Positions 34,451 to 46,091 of a stretch of 64,000 nucleotides of DNA are shown piece after piece (position 1 is the first letter of the stretch; each line of letters starts with the position of its first letter). The DNA comes from Buddleja alternifolia (Eukaryota > Streptophyta > Magnoliopsida > Lamiales > Scrophulariaceae), in NCBI GenBank assembly GCA_019426215.1, contig CM033395.1, positions 15,862,569-15,926,568 on the forward strand, given 5' to 3'. The position numbers and the translations under genes were made by a program. Under the pieces are notes generated by a model. The model saw only the letters and a program-made list of their open reading frames with translations, did not search any database and was not told the origin of the DNA.

Positions 34451-35021
34451 GGATTGTGAGGCTCCAAGGATCTTGGAGTTTAGTTGGCAATTTATTGAGC
34501 AAGACGGCGGAGCATTCTTCAATGAGACACACCGTCTCATTTTCCTCCCACTTCTATTTGTTGGAGAGTATGTCTTTGAAGAACTTCACATAATTCGGCA
34601 TATGGAGAATGGCATCAATAAATGGAATGTTAATCCTCACCTCACGAAGGATCGCCAAAATCCAAAGAAAGCTCGGATCCATCTCCTTCTTCTTCTTCTT
34701 GTGTGCATTTGGGAAGGGGAGACGAATCTCGATAGGAGGAGAAGGCGTTGGAGTTGAGGAATTAAACCAGGTGAAACAGGAGGCGGCACCTGGGCGTGTA
34801 TATCAACGCCTAGGCGCGGATCTTGTGGCGCTTTGGCGGGTGACATAGGGCGTTTGGGCGCGTGACTACAAAATAATTCATCTTGCAGGGGCATGGGTGG
34901 CGCCTGGGCACCGTATGATGGGCGCCTAGGCACGGAACTGCGAAGCTCCTGTTCAGAACAGGGGAGATCTGGCGCCTGGCCTCCATAAGAGGGGCGCTTG
35001 GGCGCTGATGTACTAGCAGTT
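34451..35021 (-). other. Spacer between gag and protease of element C with GC-palindrome cluster
   Basis: It contains another cluster of GGCGCCTGGGCG-like words (34780-35010) that, on the minus strand, reads as repeated A-P-K-R-P-S-Y-G-x-Q-A-P peptides within a 131-codon frame (34637-35032). The rest holds fragments of the gag C terminus and the start of pol. Confidence 0.5.
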
Positions 35022-36416
35022 TCACTCTCCAATTATTTTCCACTTCTCAAGGCTATGGCATTGCATTGAGCCTTCGGTTTTTTTTTTCGTGTTGCTTGGT
35101 AGAGTCCCCAGGGCTCTACCATTCACCGCATTGGAAATTTGACCCACTTGTGTTCGCAAATCCTTCATCTCCATAAACATATCCTTCATCATACTCCGAA
35201 GTTCGTTGAACGACGTATCGGACTTCTTCATGTGAGCATCGAGTCTCTCATCGGTTGTGGGAGGTCGCACTTGCACTTGACCTTGACTTTGACCTTGTCT
35301 ATTGAAATTGTCTTGCCTCGGGGGTGGGTTATTGAAAGGTGACCGTGGAGCTTGATAGATCCCCAGTTGTGCGTTTTGTGCGGGGTTGGGCCTTTTTGGA
35401 AAAAAATTGGGTACATGAAAGTTCAACTGGTGTCGATTATGATTCCCAACAAAATTTACATCTACAACCTCCGGTTCTGGGGCAACCACTTCCTCTAACT
35501 CTTGCACACAAGCAACCAGTCGATTTGTTGGAGGAAGCTCATCATCATCTTCGGGGTAAAGTTCATCCTCCCTAGCCATTTGCTCAAGCTTAATCCACAC
35601 GGTCCTACTATCAAGGCCCAAAAGGTCACCACCGGCTCCCGCATTGAGTCGGTGTCGAATCCGAGATCGGACTCCATTATAGAAATGTTGAACTTGCTCG
35701 TCTTGGGTATAGTTGTGATCGGGACACTTTCGAAGCATACCCTTGTACCTTGCCCATGCGGATGCTAAGGACTCGTTCCTTGTTTGTTTGAACCCCTTAA
35801 TCTCACTTCTAAGCTCGTTCATTTTTTATGGAGGGAAGAATTTGTTTAGAAACTCATATACTAGATCATCCCATGTTCCAATTGATTAAGGGGGCAATGA
35901 CTTGTACCAAAGAGTAGCCTCATCTTTCAAGGAGAAGTGAAATAGTCGGAGGCGGATGGCATCAAGGTCTCGCGGGTTGAATTGCATAGTAGATATCACA
36001 TTCTCGAAGTGATCGAGGTGGTCATGAGGTGAGTCTCTTGAGTCACCATAAAAAGGCTTCGCTTGAACCATCCCGAACATGTGAGAAGGAATGTGGAAAT
36101 GTGGAGTAGCAAAAATTGGGAAGATAACGGGTCCCGGTGTAGTGTGTACCCGGGGTGGTTGATTACCACGAACCGATGGAGGATGCGGTGGAGGTGCCGG
36201 TTGCATAGCTTGAAACAGATTTTGCAACCACTCCTTATTCTCTGGAAGATTCATATCGGGGAAGTTCCCATTCGGATTTGGATTGAGATTGTGTGCCATT
36301 TCTCGAGCTCTTCTACTATCCCAAAGAACACGCTCAATCTCGGGCTCGAAATCGTAGAGGGGCTCGTTGGATGAGCGGGTCATGCACCACAAACCAAACC
36401 TATCAATTGAGCACAA
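35022..36416 (-). pseudogene. Gag of element C
   Basis: Frame of 465 codons from ATG 36414-36416, broken only by two in-frame TAA stops near 35885 and 35825. The capsid domain (retrotransposon gag, PF03732-like) has F-Y-G-D-S-R-D-S-P-H-D-H-L (about 36060-36020), D-A-I-R-L-R-L-F-H-F-S-L (about 35970-35935), A-T-L-W-Y-K-S-L, and R-N-E-S-L-A-S-A-W-A-R-Y (about 35785-35750). The C-terminal half is Q/N/P-rich with a helical D-M-F-M-E-M-K segment. No CCHC knuckle is present, as is usual for Athila gag. The start is chosen at the first ATG after the primer site. Confidence 0.85.
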
Positions 36417-36525
36417 GAAACAAAAATTAGACTAATATAAAAATATAGGAAAAACAAGAAGATGAACAACAAACTAGGAATTATGAAAACGTAAACAAAA
36501 AAAATCAAAAACTAAAATAAACAAG

Positions 36526-36543
36526 TCCCAGGCAACGACGCCA
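36526..36543 (-). other. Primer binding site of element C (Asp tRNA type)
   Basis: On the minus strand TGGCGTCGTTGCCTGGGA lies six bases after the end of the 5' LTR. It differs by two bases from the TGGCGCCGTTGCCGGGGA typical of Athila/Tat elements, which are primed by aspartate tRNA. Confidence 0.8.
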
Positions 36544-36549
36544 AAAACT

Positions 36550-37941
36550 TGACACGCTAATACCTAACGTGCTTAAATAGCAAGTATACTAGTTGTGCGT
36601 AGTAATAAGTGGACTAAAAGTCCGGGTTGTCGAACCTCAAGGACTAGGTATTTTAGTTTATAATTAACAATAAAAGAAAGACAATTAAAGTAACGTGCAA
36701 GAATTGATTGAATAAACAAAGGATGAAAGAGGAACGAGCTATAGATTAAAACTCACGTATGATAAAATGACCAAGGCACATGCTACAACCGAATCTACTC
36801 GTCAATATATATGGTTACTCCTTGAATTATTAGACTCCTATTGCTTTAGTGGAAACTCCTAAGTTAACCATTACCCGATGTGTCGGCTCATAATAATCCT
36901 ATGATTAATTAACGGTTCTCTAAATATGTCTATCCGAGAATCTACAATAACCACGCATTAACATTCTAGAGCTTCCCCGAATAAATCCGGCTAACAGCAC
37001 TCGGAAATCTTTACCTATTTCTAGGAGCAATTCCTCATTTGTTTTGGATGATGTGTTAATTCCCTTAAACCCTAACCTATCTTCTCTCGAACAACTAGAT
37101 TAGGCAAGATAGCAAGCACATGGTGATCAAGCACATGATTGGAATAAAAGCATAAAATTAACACACAAAGCAATAGGAGAATTAATACAAAAATAACTTC
37201 ATATATATTGACTCATAAATTAAGCCTTCACATGGCCTTAGTCTCACAAATTTAGCTCATAATCAATAACATAAAAGAGCCTAATGTAGTCATATACATA
37301 ATCATAGACAAGTATGTAATGAAAAACATATAAAAACTCCCTATATCGCTTGATCGATGATGTATCCGAGTCAAGAGCTTCAATCCCAAGCTAAGCCTCC
37401 TTCTTTGCCTCTTAGAGTTGATGAAGAATGGCCCAAAACCCAGCAAATCGCCTCCAATCTCCCAGATTTCGACCCCTCCAAATGAATTGAAAAATCTAAT
37501 TTCATACTTCCAGAATTCTGTTATCGCAACGCCTGGGCGCGAGTCGATCGGCGCCTAGGCGCAGCCTACGTGGCGTGTGTTTCTTGGGGCAAAAGCTCAG
37601 GGGCGCCCAGGCGTGGAGAATGGAGGCGCCTAGGCGCAGGAGGTGTGGCGCCTAGGCGAGGGTAAAGTGGTGCCTGGGCGTGGCTCTGCGAAGCCTGACT
37701 TCTGTCTGCTTGGATCGCGCCTAGGCGCGAGTAAAGTGGCGCCTGGGCGCCTCACTACGAAGCCTTGAGTAGAGTTGGATAAATGAGTTGTCTTTTTGCC
37801 CTTTTCTTCGTCCATCATCGCTTACTACCTGAAATCACTTTACACACATATTAAATGCACGAGTGGCACGAAATAAACTATATACGGGCCTAAATTGTCA
37901 CTAAAAAGGCCTAAAAAATCATGCAAAAATGACTCCTATCA
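36550..37941 (-). repeat. 5' LTR of element C (element read on minus strand)
   Basis: Matches 26573-27966. In plus-strand reading it starts TGACACGC after ACGCCAAAAACT and ends CTCCTATCA before the CTAGT duplication. It carries the same GC-rich palindrome block (37520-37765) near its transcription-upstream part. Confidence 0.92.
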
Positions 37942-37946
37942 CTAGT

Positions 37947-39294
37947 CAATACTCGTATCTTGTGGTTTAAGCTCTACCCCAGTTCCAAGTGTTCCAGATT
38001 TGGGTAAGCTTATTATCTTTGTAGTGTTAGCTCGTTTATCATTTTTGAATGTAAAATTTTATTTCCTCTTTCTTTCCAAAAATGGCCGCATGTCGTGCTC
38101 GTCTTGATGCCCTCCGAGCAGAAGAGGAAGGCAGGTCGCCCATTCGTACGACTTCACAAGGCAAACAACCTATGGACGAGCTGTCTCTTCCTCCATCCCG
38201 AGAGATAATCGAGGGGTCAGGCTCCAGTTCTCGCGGCGTGTGGATCACCACACCCGTTACTAGGCCAATTGACCAGCCTACTACTCCTCGTTCCTTAAGA
38301 ACAACTTCAGCTATTAACGAGCCAATTGATGTTGAGGACAGTGCGGGCGATAAGGATCTAAAAATAGATGTGTCTACTGCTCCGGGCTCTCAATGACACC
38401 ATCGTGCTGATCCAAGTCGTCAGAAACGTCGAAGAGAGTCATCTTCTAAAGAGGAGTGTGTTCTTCCCGGTATCTGTCGAGAGTGATGGCTATCGTGGAT
38501 AAGTTAGAGTCACTTGCTTTGAAGGACTACAGAACTTTTCGCGTGGCCAGTCGTTGTGAGAAATATCCGAACTCAGAGCCTATTGTTCCGGATTGGAGAA
38601 TCTATCCAGATAGCTCCATTTTGTCTGGACCGCAGGGTGTGAGTGTTGCTCACGAAATGTACAAAAGTATGCTACTCCCTAGGTACAAAGCTATTTTGAT
38701 TGAGCAGTCATATGATGCAGTGGAGAAGCATTTGGTCGGGCATTTGATGAACGTAAAACTTATTTCTATTGAAGTCTTAGTCAACTCGTTTCGTGTTACC
38801 GACCCCATCATAAATAATCTTTTTAACAATATTTCATCATTCCAATATTGGCCGCATTGTGTGTGCACGACCTCACCCTTTGCTGTGCGAGGTTTAAGGA
38901 GGAGAAGTCCATCGCAGTTGCTCAGTCAGCCCAAATGGTCGCGAGTCATGCCGCCGAACGGGATGCATTCGAGGCGATGATGAAGGAGATTTTGGAGACG
39001 ATTAAGTAGATGATAACTGATAGGGATAATTACCAATGGTCTTTAGCGTCCCTTCAGGAGGTGAACGAGCGCCTCAAGGTTGACTGCAACGAATACTTGA
39101 GTATTAAGGGACTGGAAAAGGAGAGGAATGAGGCTGACGAGTTACGTAAGTCAGCTGGAAAGGACGAGTTTATCTCCTCTCAGCAGTATGTTGATTCTTT
39201 GGCTGAGAGTCGCTTTGGTGGGGCACGAGACTTCATGGACTTAGCAAATGAGATCTACCAAAAAGAAGAATGCATAAAGCGACAGAAAAGATGA
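37947..39294 (+). pseudogene. 3' part of the PF04195-like gene, resuming after element C
   Basis: Continuation of the interrupted gene. It comprises frame 38082-38396 (M-A-A-C-R-A-R-L-D-A-L-R, then a polar low-complexity region), a shifted frame 38456-38980, and frame 39010-39294. The last is rich in K/E/L/R with heptad spacing and likely a coiled coil. A charged linker followed by a coiled-coil C terminus is usual for plant PF04195 proteins. Frames change at about 38397 and 38870-39010, so it is non-functional as it stands unless introns restore it. The stop is TGA 39292-39294. Confidence 0.6.
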
Positions 39295-39528
39295 ATGCTT
39301 TATATTTTTCTTATTTTTCAATTATCTTATATTCAATATAAATCATGTATCTCTCTCTATAAATGAATGATTTATCGCTGAAACAACTTGTTAAGGCTAA
39401 TCTAACATTAGCTAACTTTACTAACTTTCCAAACGCTAACTTATATTTATTTAGGCTTTTCTTTGAACTCTTAAATTATAAAAGAGTTATAAGAGTTAAA
39501 GTCTTGACATCATCAAAAAGGGGGAAAT
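39295..39528 (+). mobile_element. 3' internal tail of a SIRE-like copia element
   Basis: T-rich non-coding sequence ending in AAAAAGGGGGAAA (39515-39527), the copia SIRE/Maximus-type polypurine tract, immediately before an LTR. The left limit of the truncated element is uncertain and might lie anywhere after 39294. Confidence 0.6.
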
Positions 39529-41023
39529 TGTTAGGAATTTCATGTTAGATGTTTTGATGATGACAAGATAGGAGTTTATGTTAGACCCCAAAATATAATG
39601 TAAGTTTATGTTTCATAGATCAATTGTATAAGCATTTGAAAGTATGTAATTTTATTAGGCTTGTAATTTTGATCTTTGTAGATTTTAGACTAAGTATTAG
39701 ATACCGAATCGCTAATAGAATTCTAGGTGAGTCTATTAGATAAGAAGTTGAAGATCAGCGTCTGAAGTCAAAAGAAGATGAAGATTTATCCTCAGCGTCT
39801 GTCAAACGCTAAAGGACTATTTCAGGATTCATGAATCAAGCGCTCAAAGCACTCTAGCTATCAGTATCAGATTCACCTGAAATAAATTCTCAAGTCATGA
39901 AGGACTTAAATGCAATCATTCAACGGACATTTATTTCCAACGGGAAATAAATTCAAATGCATTAAATGCCTAATAACTGCATTAAATGTGATAAGCCAAT
40001 ATGACTTATGGACAAGCCATCTTTTTGACAAGACTGTCAGAATTTCAGAGTTTATAGCTGCTCCCGTCCAATCGGAACCAGTAGGAATTCAAGAATGTCA
40101 GAGAAAAGGTATAATCACACGCCGCATGAAAGGCACGCTCTCACATGTGTCCAACGGACAGATCCCAAGAATTGCCTATAAATACCTCCTTCCAGCAAAC
40201 CCTGTAAAGAGATACAGAGATAGATACATACGTACATGCACAAGATTACCTTGCTGAGAAAAAAAAATCTTAGAAACTCCATAGCCAAAATCTTTCAAGA
40301 TTTTTACATACATTCTATACAGTCACAAATATCTCAAACATCTTCCAAAGAAGAAATCTAAATTCTTACTGAGATATTCCAAGTTGTTTGATCTTTCAAA
40401 AAACAAACAAACCCTTGTGATAAAACCCTCAACCTTTCATCTGAATGAGAAAGTTGTTGAAACCCCTAACAGGCATTATTTCTGTGTGAGAGAAGCTTGT
40501 AGAAGAAGATCTTCATTGGTGCTGAAATCTGTGTGATCAAGGAGCCCGAAATCATTTTCTCCTATTTACTATCTTATGGAAGATTCTGTGTGATTCTTTG
40601 ATAATCATCTTAGTAAAATCCCTCCAAGTGAAGAAGGAGAAGAAGGACGTAGTTGAGATTACATCACCCAGTGAACCTTATATATCTTGTGTTATTTACT
40701 TTGATTATTGTCTTGTTTCATATTATTCTATCTATTCTGAAAAAGACAAGTTAATCTGATAAGCGACTATCTAACTAAAACGAACGCTAAAAGCTTTAAA
40801 ATCATTTCCGCGGTGCTAACCCTGATTAAGCGATCTAAGCGTTACCCTACTTTGGTAAATTGCTAAAATCACTAAGTCTAAGTTATCTTTACTGTAGCGC
40901 CTGACCCATGCGCTCAGCTTCCTAAGCGTTCTAATCTTTAAAAGTGAAACGAAATTTTTGAAGTCGAAAGGGTCTATTCAACCCCTCCTTCTAGACCCTT
41001 TCGTATGCTACTTGGGACCACCA
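39529..41023 (+). repeat. 3' LTR of a SIRE-like copia element, about 1.5 kb
   Basis: It begins TGTTAGGAATTTCATG with TTTTGATGATGACAAG shortly after, the hallmark start of SIRE-type LTRs, and ends GGGACCACCA. A TATAAATA box at 40177-40184 in GCCTATAAATACCTCC marks the likely transcription start region. No second LTR or pol is present, so the element is 5'-truncated. Confidence 0.75.
40177..40184 (+). promoter_or_regulatory. TATA box in the SIRE-like LTR
   Basis: TATAAATA within the LTR, followed by a C-rich stretch. It is the expected promoter position in the U3 region of a retrotransposon LTR. Confidence 0.6.
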
Positions 41024-42230
41024 GTAATAACTCTGTGGAAGAGAACCCTACAAAAATATACATGAAAAATCTCTCCCTATCTAAGACATACTCTAGCCAT
41101 CATCTTCAATGAAGAAAAGAAGAGGAGATTTTCCAAGCTCTCATCTGCGTGATATCTAGAGGCAAGAGTTTGGAGTTATTGCTTCAAATAGGTCAAATAT
41201 CCATCAACAAGAAGAGTGGTAAAATTGTTTTTCGCGTTCTTTTCTTGTTCTCATACAAACTCATAAATTGCATGATTAGGATCACTCTGTTCATCGTATT
41301 CTTCACAGCCCTTTGTCATTTCCCACCATCGCTACCTCACACCATTGTCGCTTCTTACCGCACAAATTGGACATCTTCTTCACCGATTTCAACCGAATCG
41401 ATTCGATTTCAATTGAATTGATTCCAACTCGGGCTTTGAGGCTGCGATGTGAAGAGGTGGTAGGGTGACCAGTGTGGTGGCATGGAGATGGCTAGTGTGA
41501 TGGCCACCGGTGGTGGATATGAAAAATTCAGAAATCGTCTACTTAATTTTTTTCTTTCGATTTTGAAGATTCAAAAATTTCATTTTAGGAAATTTAAATT
41601 TAATATTCTTTACATTTTTCAGATATTTTTTAATATATTTATATTAAATATTTTTAGATATTTCAAGTACTTACTTAATATTGTTTATACTTTAGAATAT
41701 TTTAAATATTTTTATAATAATTTCTAATATTTACTAATATTTTCAGATATTTTTAAGTTTCATAATAATTTCAAATATACATTAAATATTTTTTCATACT
41801 TTTTCCTATTGTATAGATATTTTGTAACATTTACAAATAGTTTTTTAATTTTTCAGAATTTCTAACATTTGCTATTACTTTTCATATTTTAAAGATATTT
41901 TTAATAATTTCTAATATTAATTTAATTTCTTTATATATTTCAAATATTTTATATATTTATTTTATATTTTTATTTTTGTTTTTTTTCTTTTTCAAAATTT
42001 TAATTTTTGATTAAAAATTCAATAATACTGATTTTAAGGGCAATCTAGTTAAATCAAAAATTTCACTGGTAGAAAAACGTCACCTTGGCCTACTGCAGTG
42101 GATGATTTTTCTTTCCAAAATTCTTCTTGGATTTTTGTTTGCTTCAGCACTCCAACTATGCGAAGCATCTCTAACGTTATCCATCCTTAGCTTGTACCAT
42201 TGATTAACTCTTTTAGTGCTAGCCTATAGT
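41024..42230. other. Unannotated region with AT-rich low-complexity block
   Basis: 41040-41500 has no recognised coding content. 41520-42010 is very AT-rich with recurrent ATATTTTTAATATTT words. At 42064 the sequence CACTGGTAGAAAAACG resembles a single CACTA end, but no matching partner end was found. Confidence 0.4.
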
Positions 42231-44190
42231 TTATCAAACTATGGCTATGGAGAAAAAAGAGTTGGAATATATTTTACTGAGCTCTAATGCAGAAAAGAAG
42301 AAAAGGAGAGGAAGAAAAATTATACCTTGAACAATATGAGGGGAGCAGCCGCTATAATAAACCTTAGTACACACCATCCTACTAGGGAATTCTTTCCCTA
42401 GTAGGTTTCCTTCTTTTCTTCTAGTCAAAGTCAAATTTTAATTATTTCAATAAGTAAAATATCTTGTTCCAATTTAATTTACCAAATTAAATCGCAATAC
42501 TAGATCAATTAAGTTCAACTTAATTACTCATATACATAAATATTAATTATATAATTCTATTAATTAATTTCTCAATTAATTTACCAAGAATTAATTCCAC
42601 CAATCAAGGTACTACATTAAGTTAAGTGTGTGACCCCATAGACTCACTAACGTCCTAGCAATAGGTCATATACCCAAAAGGCTAGAAAAAATCAAATTGC
42701 CTTAGTTAATTATTTAATCAAATAATTAATTAGGTTTTGAATTAATCCATCATATTAATTCAAGACACCTATTGGTCATAGTTCAGTGTCTAGCAATGTC
42801 TCCATGGCTTCCTAGACATTAGTGACTAATCCGCAAATCTATCGAAATTGCGATTTTTGCGTTAGTCTAATCTCTCTATCATTTTCCAGTATGAGTCTAG
42901 ATTTTGGGTACTAGTTCAAACTCTAATAACTTAGAAGCTATGACTGTGTCTACGAGCAGGAACCACAAAAAACCCTCTTAAAGACATTGGTCTGGACAGA
43001 GACTTTCTCAAACATTTAGGTTACACAACAACATAGGAAAATTCCAGGTATCCTACCTTGGATGGATCCCCTGTTGATGTCATCTGCTTCTTCATACAAC
43101 AAGACTGCACACAAAGTATTCAACTTCAAAAATTCCTGGAATCATGAAATTGATCAAAGTGCTATGGGTTGCACACGTTGCAGTCATGACACCTTAGGTC
43201 GTTGAGGATTAACCTTACACATCCTAGTCTTCGGGTTCCAAGTTTGACACAGAACCAACATGGAATCCAAACGAGGTTGTTCAATCTCATACTTCCCAAT
43301 ATAGATCTTTATGCATGCAATGATCTCAAGATCAATGCCCAAACAAGGCACTCTCCCATGAGAATGTCATACACAAAAACAGTAATGACGAGACTGTGAT
43401 ATCACATCATCTCACAGTCTCTATAACTTGGGAACGGGATTTTAGAATCACAACCATAAAGAGTGTTCCATAGTCGCCACCCCATGTGCGCAACTGCTCC
43501 CATAGCTAAAAGTGATCCAAGGGATCTTTATTTTAACTATTAAAAGCATAAAAGATAAATAAAAAAAAAAGTCAAAACGTTTTATTGATATAATTAATTA
43601 AAGACAAGACTGTCATAGTATTTACAAGTTTAGTCCAAGCCACTAGATGGATCGCCAGGAATCTAACACTATCACAAACCCCATCTCGGAATCACATGCC
43701 AAGTCATAATGACCAAACTACATCCAAAAAACCATATTTATGATTAATCTAGAATCATGAAGTAAATCAAAGTGCAGTAAGTCATTTACTTGCACAGTGC
43801 ATGTGTCTTAAGCCTAAGTGACCATGTGATTTCGTATTTAATGCTGAGACCAATATGAAATCACAATAGGGTAGTTCAACTTAAACATCCCAGTGTAGCA
43901 CCTAATACATGCGCTGGTCCCCAACCAATACATTTAAAGTGGGGTGGTCCCTAATTCGAGTGTTACGTACAAGCAAATCTTAAAGAATCACAACATCCAT
44001 ATCTTGTTCACCCTATGACTTGGAACCATACTTTAGGATCATGGTCATCAAGATATACTCCACGATCGTCAACTTGATTTGCGATCATATCCCATAGCTC
44101 TATGTGATCTCGAGGACTCTATCATATGTACAACAATATGTGATAGAATACATGTTTTTTTCATTGATTAGGTCAAGAAAAGACAGTTTA
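42231..44190 (-). repeat. Antisense LTR-type sequence related to the LTR of element A
   Basis: The reverse complement of 42600-43090 follows 6600-7100 of element A's 3' LTR: blocks for 'GACCTATTG', 'GTCACACAC', 'AGTACCT', the 'ATTCATCCA'/'ATCCATCCA' region and 'AAAGTCTCTG'. The reverse complement of about 43400-43560 likewise follows 6150-6300 (AAAGATCCCATGGATTAC versus AAAGATCCCTTGGATCAC). It is therefore a diverged copy of the same LTR family in opposite orientation, with an internal duplication (43141-43560 versus 43754-44150). I see no primer site or gag beside it, so it may be a solo LTR. Ends are approximate. Confidence 0.65.
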
Positions 44191-46080
44191 CAATTTACAA
44201 GTGCACAATGTTTGGCAATCAAACAAATTGGCTTTTCGGACATGTAACACTAACTCCACACAACCACAGTGGCCACAATCACCCTCAACCCACAATAATG
44301 TTTTTCCATTCCCAGCAGCACCATATTCCCCCTCCGACATCCACCAGAAACACTGCCACGCCGAAATCCTTTGCGCCACCACCTCACCATCCAAGAACAC
44401 AAAAACCAGCTCTCCCCCACCACTACACCCACTCACAAACCACATCCCATGCCCCAAACACAGGAACTTGCAAAACCATTTTTTTTTTTTTTGAAAATTG
44501 AAGAAAAATATGATCCATATTGAAAATAAGATCTTTTGCGTAGCGTTTTTTCTGAAGAATTAACTGAGATCTATTGGTGAAACTTTTTTAGTAATAATTA
44601 AATGAGATCCAACGGTTAAAAAAACTTAAGTAAGATCGAACGACTAAAATTTTAAATCTATAAAATAAATGTTATATTAACGAAAGAGTATAACAGCCAT
44701 CTGAAGTTAAAATTTAACACCGTCACAGCTTTTAATGATTGTGGAGAGTGGCCGAGTTTCCATAATACATGTTTTTTTTTTTAGCTATTGTTGTACACAA
44801 GTGTTTTTCTTCGGCATTTGAAACATAACAAAGGGGCAAAAATATCTAGAAGAAAAATAATAAAGAGCTATACATGAAACAATATTTATAATGATTCATT
44901 TTGGACGTTTGAGCATATGGAGTGTATATTTACATTACTTTTATTCTTAGATGTTTATGTTTAAATGCACTTAAATACTATATCCTCTAACAATCTTAAT
45001 TGAAGACGTTCTTTTGGTGTTCTTGGTATGGTGTACGTATTATGAGAAATGTTACATAATTGTGCATTAAAGAATTTAGACAATTTTCTTTTACTTAATT
45101 CTCTTTCCCGCTCCATCTTTCTTCTTTACAACTATCTATTTTTTTTTTCTTACCTTCGAATCCAACTTCCACCTGTTTTTCTCTCACTTGTGATTCTCAA
45201 TTTTTTTCTCTCACATATTTCCTAAAAAAAAATTCTTATTATACAATTTTTTTTTATGAACCGCTCTATCAGGGGAGAGTGTTATCGGGCCTCTCATCCC
45301 TTCTTTATATCATCCAAAAAAAAGTAAAGCAATAAATAAGGAGATCTAACTCCCTCACAATCAAATCTAAAAAAGCAAGTAAATAATAGGTACTTGTGCA
45401 GCTTTGGCACAAATTGTATTGTCACGCCTATCTCTCTCCTAATCTCTCTCTAAACCCTAGCTTTCTTTTTTCTTCTATTTTCCTCTACCGGCGATGGCTT
45501 GGTGAAGCAGTCCTCTACTTCACCACTGTTACCACCATCATCGTCGGTGGATTGGGTTGGAGCACCCTTCTTCAAGTTGTACATCACATCTTCAAATCTG
45601 ACGAAATGGATATGGATCTAAAGACACATCTCCAAATCTAACGAGACGGATATGAATCTAAAGAGACAGAGACAAATCTCACGAGATGAAGATGGGTGAT
45701 ACTTAATTTTTTAAATTTATATAGCGTTTTAGATATTTTATTTAGTATATTATTTTCTCTCTCGTATGAGAGTTTGCTTTCTCTCTTGAATGATAGTTTT
45801 ATCTCTCCTTGAATAGGAGTTGTACAAGAATTTTTTTGTGTTCGTTTGTGAGTTCTTAAGATTTTTTATGTTCAAGAACTTGATAGTTGGTGTTTCCGAT
45901 GTTCTTACTGCATCGTTTGAGTCGATATGAATTGTATTATTCCAGGCGTTGTAAACTTTCGATTGAATGATATATAAAACCGATTTTTCTTAAAAAAACA
46001 AAAAGTAAATGAGGAGTACTTACTCCCTTACAGCAAAAATAAAAAATAAATTAAAAGAGGAGTACTAATCCCTTACAATT
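44191..46080. other. Unannotated region
   Basis: About 1.9 kb. Frames at 44188-44501 on both strands come from CCA/CAC-rich sequence without recognised domains. 45340-46075 has three loose copies of a GGAG(T)ACT...CTCCCTTACA phrase (near 45345, 46010 and 46057). A segment with a plant-LINE-like tail (TTGTAAACTTTCG) ends at about 45985 in an A-rich stretch. Nothing firmer can be said. Confidence 0.35.
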
Positions 46081-46091
46081 ATAAAAATTAA

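Larger units (their letters stand above)
26573..37941 (-). mobile_element. Athila-like Ty3/gypsy retrotransposon (element C), 11.4 kb, minus strand
   Basis: Two LTRs of about 1.39 kb (26573-27966 and 36550-37941), a perfect CTAGT target duplication, an Asp-tRNA-type primer site and a G-rich polypurine tract define the whole element. Coding order on the minus strand is gag, protease, (RT mostly missing), RNase H, integrase, then an extra ORF before the 3' LTR. This order plus the extra 3' ORF fits the Athila lineage of plant gypsy elements. All frames have stops. The LTRs differ by a few percent in the stretches compared by eye (seven differences in the first 125 bp, few in the next stretch), so the insertion is moderately young. 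It splits a PF04195-like gene. Confidence 0.9.

Noticed and set aside
42060..42080. CACTGGTAGAAAA resembling a CACTA terminus
   Set aside because: No matching opposite end or 3-bp duplication was found; a single 13-base match is not enough.
44188..44501. Overlapping frames on both strands near 44.3 kb
   Set aside because: CCA/CAC-rich sequence gives P/H/T or G/W/V frames on both strands; no domain and no splice or promoter evidence.
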